Shown here: piece by piece, positions 1 to 6,700 of the stretch
Position numbering within the stretch: position 1 is the stretch's first letter
Layout: each line of letters opens with the position of its first letter
NCBI GenBank assembly: GCA_030642405.1
Contig: DAOWNV010000058.1
Coordinates: 1-11,769 of the forward strand
Source: Desulfosarcina sp.
Lineage (GTDB): Bacteria > Desulfobacterota > Desulfobacteria > Desulfobacterales > Desulfosarcinaceae
Length of the DNA stretch: 11,769 bases
Direction: 5' to 3'
Made by a program: the position numbers and the translations under genes
The notes under the pieces: generated by a model
Databases searched by the model: none
Seen by the model: only the letters and a program-made list of their open reading frames with translations
Told to the model about the DNA's origin: nothing

Positions 1-1
1 G

Positions 2-145
2 CGTTTGAACATTGCACAGGTTCCAGGGTTGAAACGGTTTGAAGAAAACTTTGCCGATATAACACCGATTATCGCCATTTTACAGAAACTTTCAGCACGC
101 AAGATTATTGTTGATAAGAGACAAAACTCGGTTTTTTTTGAATAA
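2..145 (+). CDS. C-terminal fragment of an unrecognised protein (5' end outside window)
   Basis: The reading frame is open from the window edge to a TAA and gives 47 residues ending NSVFFE. The fragment is soluble-looking, with a probable helix around PGLKRFEENFADITP and a basic stretch (SARKIIVDKRQ) near the end. There is no membrane segment or motif that I can assign to a family. The frame is supported by its reading through to a stop 50 bases before the next gene on the same strand. In enterobacteria ydbL sits downstream of ydbH and ynbE, so an AsmA-like YdbH or a YnbE-type gene could be expected here. The visible tail does not show the beta-rich or lipoprotein character that would confirm either. 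Function unknown. Confidence 0.6.
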   Translation, partial: RLNIAQVPGLKRFEENFADITPIIAILQKLSARKIIVDKRQNSVFFE

Positions 146-153
146 GGATTGAG

Positions 154-183
154 ACCGGATTCTAAACCACCGGATTCTAAACC
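154..183 (+). repeat. Perfect 15-bp tandem duplication in the leader of the YdbL-like gene
   Basis: ACCGGATTCTAAACC occurs twice head to tail (154-168 and 169-183) with no mismatch. The second copy abuts the ribosome binding site AAGGG (184-188), which lies 7 bases before the ATG at 196. It is most simply a recent slippage duplication. Each unit carries an in-frame or out-of-frame TAA but no coding role is evident. Confidence 0.85.
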
Positions 184-195
184 AAGGGTACTCCC

Positions 196-777
196 ATGAA
201 ATATTTTTTCTTGTTTATCACCGCAACCCTATTTTTTTCTTGCACCTTGGCAGATGTGAAGGTGGAAGTGCTCAGTGAACGGACTGCTTTGGAAAACCAG
301 GTGCTGGGCTCTTACAACTCCCTTGATGCACAGATGCTTTTGTCCGCCTCGGTTCGCGCTGTGGATACCAGCGGGAAAATTGCCCGACCGCCGGAACACA
401 GCCGTGAATACAAAGACACCATCGGCGCAATGCAGACCATCGATTTTCACGAAGATGATCTGGATCGGTTTAAGCGTCTTGGATGGGCTGGTGAAAACAA
501 TCAGGGATTGATTGAGCCGTTTCCCATCGACCGTACCGATGTACCGGAACAATTGAGTAGTTTTGCAGACAGATACACGACCCAAGAGTTCACCTATGTC
601 ATTTCCAAAATCAACGAATCTCGAAAGAAAATTATGATGCAGGTGATTTATATGAACGAAAACCTGGATGAGGTCGATCTGCCTGAAGTGAGAAGAATAT
701 TTGCAAAAATCAATGCGGACGAGGCCCTTGCCGGAGACAAAGTTCAAGATGAAACGGGAAACTGGGTGACAAAATAG
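196..777 (+). CDS. Exported DUF1318/YdbL-like protein
   Basis: A 193-residue exported protein of the DUF1318 (YdbL) type. Residues 1-19 form a signal peptide with a good peptidase I site (TLA|D). A cysteine at 16 makes a lipoprotein conceivable, but the preceding FFS is a poor lipobox. Family-like blocks are ALENQVLGSY (31-40), GWAGENNQGLI (96-105), INESRKKIM (139-147) and the terminal GDKVQDETGNWVTK (180-193), which matches the G-x-x-VQ-x-x-G-x-W-x-K ending typical of YdbL-like proteins. At 193 residues it is clearly longer than E. coli YdbL, about 110 residues, because of a longer middle. In E. coli YdbL is a periplasmic partner of the YdbH-YnbE phospholipid-transport bridge. That role cannot be transferred without those partners in view. 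The start is supported by AAGGG 7 bases upstream. The next gene begins 8 bases after the stop, so the two are almost certainly cotranscribed and possibly translationally coupled. Confidence 0.75.
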   Translation: MKYFFLFITATLFFSCTLADVKVEVLSERTALENQVLGSYNSLDAQMLLSASVRAVDTSGKIARPPEHSREYKDTIGAMQTIDFHEDDLDRFKRLGWAGENNQGLIEPFPIDRTDVPEQLSSFADRYTTQEFTYVISKINESRKKIMMQVIYMNENLDEVDLPEVRRIFAKINADEALAGDKVQDETGNWVTK

Positions 778-779
778 GA
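776..779 (+). promoter_or_regulatory. Ribosome binding site of the giant CHAT gene, overlapping the upstream stop codon
   Basis: AGGA begins inside the TAG stop of the YdbL-like gene (775-777) and sits 6 bases before the ATG at 786. Ribosomes terminating on the first gene would be placed on this site, so translational coupling is likely. It also fixes the start of the 2876-residue protein. Confidence 0.7.
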
Positions 780-785
780 ACCGCC

Positions 786-3700
786 ATGAAAACAGAAAAA
801 TATTTATGCAGATCCCGATGGTGGAGCGTTATTTTTCCCATTTTTTTGCTGCATCTTTTCTTTTCACCTTCCTGGGCGGTGATGGAAAAAGAAATAAGGT
901 CGGCTGAAAACCGGGTGTACCGGCCCACCCAGATCACCTCCCGTACGGATGCCGTCATGGATATGGCCGTTTCCGCTGACGGGCAGATCATTGTCTATGT
1001 CAGCGGTGAAGAAAAGCCCACCACCTTGTGGCTGGCGTCTGCCGATCCCGGTGTTGTAAACTATCCTGAGAAAATGATTGACGGCCCATCCATCAAATCC
1101 TCACCTGCGATTTCAAAAACCGGTCGGTTCATCGCCTACGTTGACACGGATTATGACGTAAAAGGCGATATTTACATCATCGATCGACAAAATGACAAAA
1201 CCAAACCGGTACGGTTAACCGGCCGTGAAACCGAAGACGGCGGCCCCAGCTTTTCAGCCGACAACCGATTCTTATATTTTCATCAAGCGACAGGGAACAA
1301 CCCCAAACGCCTGGTTTTTCTCGACTTGAAAAAAGACGGAAGCCGGCCGACTGTAGTAGATACAAATGGAGATGCCATGTTCTGCACGATATCTCCTGAT
1401 AACAGCAAGATTGCTTTTGTTTCCACCCGCAAGGAGGCTTCCGGTGATATTTATATCTTAAACAGACAAGAAGGTTCGGTTCTCCAGATTACCGCAGGTC
1501 CATCCATTGACATGTTTCCCCAGTGGTATGAAGACAGCAAAACCCTCTATTTCTCAAGAATAGGATCCGACACCAACCATGACGGCCACCTGAGCACGGA
1601 AGATCGATCGGTCATATACAGAATTCAAACCGATGATGTAAATGGCATTTCTTATCCGGTCACACCGCTGAACCAATTTTCATTCAAGCCTTATACCGGA
1701 GCCAAACGGCTCTATTTTCTTTCCAGCCGGGGCGGGGTCAGCAACTGCTGGACCCTTCCGGAAGCAGGAACGATCGGAATCGCAGAAACCTCCCGTCAAC
1801 AATACCGCATCGCTGAAACCATCGCAAAACGGATTCCTTATGATCCGTACCAAACCCTGCTTGCATTTATCCGGGTTAGCGAAAAATTTCCAGAAGATAC
1901 AGTCACAGGCGCCAAGGCCGAATACCGCGCGGCCCGAACACTTCAAGAACTGGGCCTGCTGACAACCGCCCTGAACCTTTATCTACACCTTCAAAGTAAA
2001 GAGCAAAACGTATTGCCGGAAGCCATATTCTCTGAAATTCGTCAGCTCGGCATCGAATTTCAGTTATCCATAGAAACCCTGACAGGGTCGTCTGAAAAAA
2101 ATTCCCTGCTTGAAAAAAAAATTAGACGTCTGGATCAAATCGCTCAAGAATACAATGGCCCCATTCCGGCAGAAGCCAGGATTGAAAGTGCTGCAATGAT
2201 TGTGCAGTTAGATCCAGGTCTTTCAAAAATGACTGATGCCGTTTCCAGGCTAAAATTGGTTCTAACGGACACCTCTGCTGATGATTCACAAAAGGCTCAG
2301 GCCCTGTTTCTTCAGGCGACAATTTATGAAAAAACTACTGCCGGCAACCGAACAATCGATACATTGCGCAAAATCATCGTTGACTATCCAAAAGAACGCA
2401 AATGGGTTGACAAGGCTGTAGACGGAATTGTCGATCACATCCTGACTCATTTTGCCTATGAGAACCGTGATGAGAAAATCCGTAAACTGAGCCTGGTTGC
2501 CATGCAAAATCAGTATAAGGCCCCTGAAGTTGCCATGGGTGCACTCAACCGAATAGGTGATCTCTATTACAAAAATGATGAATGGAGCCAGGCAAAAACA
2601 GCGTATGAGAACGTTTTGGACACATACCCTGTGTTGACCACACAAACCGCAGCCGCCCGCTTATCCCTTGCTGAAATTCTATTTCAAGAAGAGGAATTTC
2701 GAAAAGCTATCGACCTTTATGAGCATGAAATCGGCCTTCGAGATTCCACAGACAGGATTTATCAACTGGCCCGTGAGGGATATATCCGTAAGAAAATTTC
2801 AGCCGGTGACTTCCTGTTCCGTCTGGGAGAAATACCATCGGCCCGCAGCCTGTATAAGGAGCTGATGGATTATGATGACCGGATCACAGAGGCACACCGT
2901 GGATACATCCGGTGTGCGGCGGCCTCCGGTGATATGGATAAGGTGTTTGCAGTATACGAAGCCAAATTGAAGGCGCAACACACAGACCCTGTCTGGTTAT
3001 ATTGCACCGGACTTTGTCTCACCTATCGCAACGACGAAGGGTCAACAAAAAAAGCCCAAAAACGGATAGAAAGAGCGATCCGGTTAAACGGTAATATCGA
3101 ATATTTTTATCAGACCCTCGGGTATGTCTATGAAGTCCTTGAAACCGTTTACGGTGAATCGGGGCAATTGGAACATGCGTTGATCGCCTATCAGAAGGCC
3201 TTTTTTTTGAATGATCCGGATAAAAATTTTGAAAATGCCTCCAATCTGGAACTCAACCTGGGTAATGTCTATTACCTGCTGGGACAATATGGTAAGGCAT
3301 TTGATTTTTATACCAAAAGAGATCAACGGAAGGTGGAGTTTTCAGATCCAAACACGGAAATTCTTTTTTATAAACGATTGGGTGAAAGCGCGTTTCAAAA
3401 CAATGACATCACCAGTGCCATTACCGGCTTTCAAAAAGCGATCGATCGTATCGACGTCCTGGTCGACCCCCTGGCGCCCTCAATAGCCTTTGATCGATTG
3501 AACCGATATCTGAAAGATAGGATACTCGACCCGGCAATAAATCTGAAAGCCATCGGAAAACCGGCAGAGAGGATTGCAGAAAAACAATCGGCACAAAACC
3601 TTATAGTTGCAAGTCTTTCGGCCAAGGCCTTTCCACCTCCGTCCGAACAATGGCTGACCTACAAACAAGGCATGCTGCGGCTCATGGGTGACCAGAAATC

Positions 3701-6700
3701 GATCAACAAACAGGCCGCCGAGCTGGCAAATTCGTATAATTCAGCCATTGAGGATATTCCGGGGGGGCTTCGTGTGAAACATGCCGAACCGACTCTCGCC
3801 GGCCTTACCCGTCAAATTCTCAGTGCTCTTGATTTTCCGGAACGCCTCATTGAAATTAAAGCGGAGACGTTGGATCGCCTTGCTTTAGCCTACCAGGAAA
3901 ACGCCGATTGGAAAAAGGCCGCAGAAACCTTTAAACAGGTGTATTTGATCAATGAGAAAAATGAAAACGTTCAAAATCTCGCGCGAAACCGTAGATCGGT
4001 AGCTTACACCACCTATCAGCTGGCCAACAGCGTTACCGGCGAACAGCGCGTCCTATTGCTTAAAAAAGCGTCGGATGATTTCAACGAAGTCCTCTTTTTA
4101 CTCGATCGGTACGGTGTACCGGAAAAATCAAAAAAAGAGAAAAAAGGGCTTGTGGAGATTTCTATCGCGACTTCTCTGGATGAAACAGCAACTACACAAG
4201 CGGCCAGAGGGTTTTCCAAGGCCCAGGAAAAACGCCTTGCAGAGACCTTTATCTCCCGAATTGCGCTGGAACTGGGGAATCCGGTTCTGTCAAGAATAGA
4301 ACTGGAAAAACAGCTTCAGGCGTATCCCTCCCCCGATTCGGTGAAGGAAAAGGATCTGTACGGTGCCTCTTTGTTATTTCACAGAGCGGGATTGTTAGAA
4401 AACGGAACCGGAAATATAAAAAAAGCCTTCGAATATTTCGCCTTTTCCACCCAGCTTTGTCTGAAAATGGAAAACCCGGTCAGTGCCGCCATAAACCTCA
4501 CCAACATGGCCTCTACGGGCCAAAAATTAATGGCTTTGCCCGACGGTGCCGGATTATCTTTATCGCAAATGGAATCGCTGGTGTCACTTGATAAGCAGAC
4601 GATGGGTCTTCTTTCCAAGAAATTGGAAATCATTGGATTGAAGCTGCCGATGCAGGTTCACAATCAGCTAGGTGTTTTCTATTTTCAAGCTGCAGATCAA
4701 ATTGACGGATCTTCCCCTTCGGTGGAACGAACATTTCAAAAAATATTTCTTCAACAAAGGGCAGTCGCTCACTTCACCCGGGGAATTTTTTTGTTTGAAC
4801 AAAAAGGCTACGGGTACCAAAGGCATGATCTGGAAACGGCAACCCGTCTTTACCTCAACATGGCTGCAGCCGGCAGAAAACTGGGTGAAGAACCCACAGC
4901 AAAGTTGAACGACCAAAAAGCCCTGAAAACATCCGAAACCGGAGTTTTCCCGGACTTGCAATGGCGGGCGCTTGCAGGTTTGCAAAAATATGAACAGGCA
5001 CTGAAGGTACTGGAATCTATTCCTCTTTCTCGTACCGGCTGCGCCCCTTTGGAAATCGTAGAGCGATTAGGACCGCTCGTCTATGCGAAATTCAAAGAGA
5101 AGCAAGTCGAAGCGGCATTACACCTGGCTGAAAAACTATCCGAGTTGGAACGATTCAACCGAACCGCCCTCTTCGCTCGGCCGGAAAGTTTTGAAGAGAA
5201 AGCTTTTTTTTCAAGTCTTTATCCAAGGTTGGAAAGCATCCAGGCCTTGGCAAATGAAGTTGCAGCTGCTGATGCCGACCATCGGCAGTTTGTCGAGCAA
5301 CGTCTTGAAAATGAGAAATCACTGCTTGCCCGACAACTGGGGCCGGACAACTACTATCTGCCGGAACCGTATCGAAACATATCAGACAAAAACACCCGGG
5401 ATCTTGCGATGTTTCTGGCTTCGCTCTCCGAAAAAATTGAACAAGCGGCCGATGAACTGGCAAAAATTCGGATCCAACTCTCCTATGAAGCGAACAATAA
5501 TGAAAAAAACATAGGGCTGTCGGTCGAACGGTTTCGAACCTACCAGACCCTTGTCCGCCGATACCAAAACCTTGCAACCAAAGCGATTGATGCCCGGCCG
5601 CTCAACAGCACACCGGATTTTATCACTTTAATGACAGCTGAACCCTTTGATGTCATGGACCTATCCGAGGTGCTGACTGACGATGATGCCGTGGTAAGAA
5701 TTTTTCGTTTTGGCGAAATAGACCACCATTATTTGGCTTTTTTTATCACCAAAGAGGAAACCACCGCCCTTGCAGCAATAAACAAAGAGGAACTGAAAAA
5801 GAAAATTGATGAAACAATTGATTGGGTGACACCGTATATAGCTTTTGAAAGACCGGGAGCTTTAAACTTCGGATCTGTTTACCCATACGCATTGAGCGCC
5901 AAGCACCTGGAACGATCCATCAACAATCGGAAACCGTTCAAACGAAAACTGGCCGTAATTCCTGAACTATCGTTTCCGGAAGCGACCCTTAAAGGTTATG
6001 CGCTCCAAAACAAACGGTTTGATGAAAAGATGAACGGCGACGATCTCTACCGCGTCCTTCATGGTGTAAATACCCTGGTCTTAACAAACGGGCCGGTAGC
6101 GACCACAAGTGTTCCGACAAAACCTGGAAATAGAGCCGGGAATACCTTGACCGTTTCCCTTGATTCAGGAGCTCAGATCCGTTTGGACAGGCTGTTGTCC
6201 GAAACCTCAAATCTCTCCTTGGCTATTGTAAAAGGCGGCCATTTAAACCCGTTGTATCTCACCGGCCATCTATTTTCCATTTACGGATGCCCTTCTACAA
6301 TTTTTATGGAAAGCTTTGCCTTGCAGCCCTCCCTGCTGCCGGAATTCTTTACCTCCTATGTTCGATTGTCAGGGTTTGATGCACTCATTTCTTCAAAAAA
6401 TAATTTCAAATCAGAAGTTAACATAAATGGATCACCCGTTGAAGGAGACACAAAGACAACAAGCCCGTTCCTCTACCTGGGGTATCGTGGAATGTCTGAG
6501 AAAAATGCCGGTAGGTTCGCAAAAAAGAATTTTGTCCACTACGTCAAAGCCGGCAGATCCGATTTTAATCTAAAAAAGTATGCTGCCGCCAAGATCAACT
6601 TTGAAAATGCCATCGCTGTTGCCAACGAGGTTTCCAAATTTGACCGCTATTTACCCGACTTGCTGAACTATGCCCGTGAGAGCGCCTATCGCTCCGGCGA

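Noticed and set aside
132..139. T-run at the end of the first gene fragment as a rho-independent terminator
   Set aside because: It lies inside the coding frame before the stop codon, and no GC-rich hairpin precedes it.
226..246. Lipoprotein signal (Cys16) in the YdbL-like protein
   Set aside because: The residues before the Cys are FFS, a poor lipobox, while TLA|D three residues later is a good signal peptidase I site.
229..747. Long antisense open frame (172 codons) opposite the YdbL-like gene
   Set aside because: It lies wholly within a gene with a signal peptide and family motifs, has no convincing ribosome binding site, and its translation looks like no protein family.
5083..5514. A + strand open frame of 143 codons within the giant gene
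   Set aside because: It is an overlapping frame rich in Lys, Arg and Trp, typical of a shifted reading of the TPR/coil coding sequence. The main frame is uninterrupted here.
6060..6062. H1759 (VLHG) as a catalytic histidine for the internal CHAT-like domain
   Set aside because: It falls in the helix before the strand that should carry the His. The strand aligned to HIASHG is LVLTNG, which has Asn, and no Cys exists at the matching second position either.
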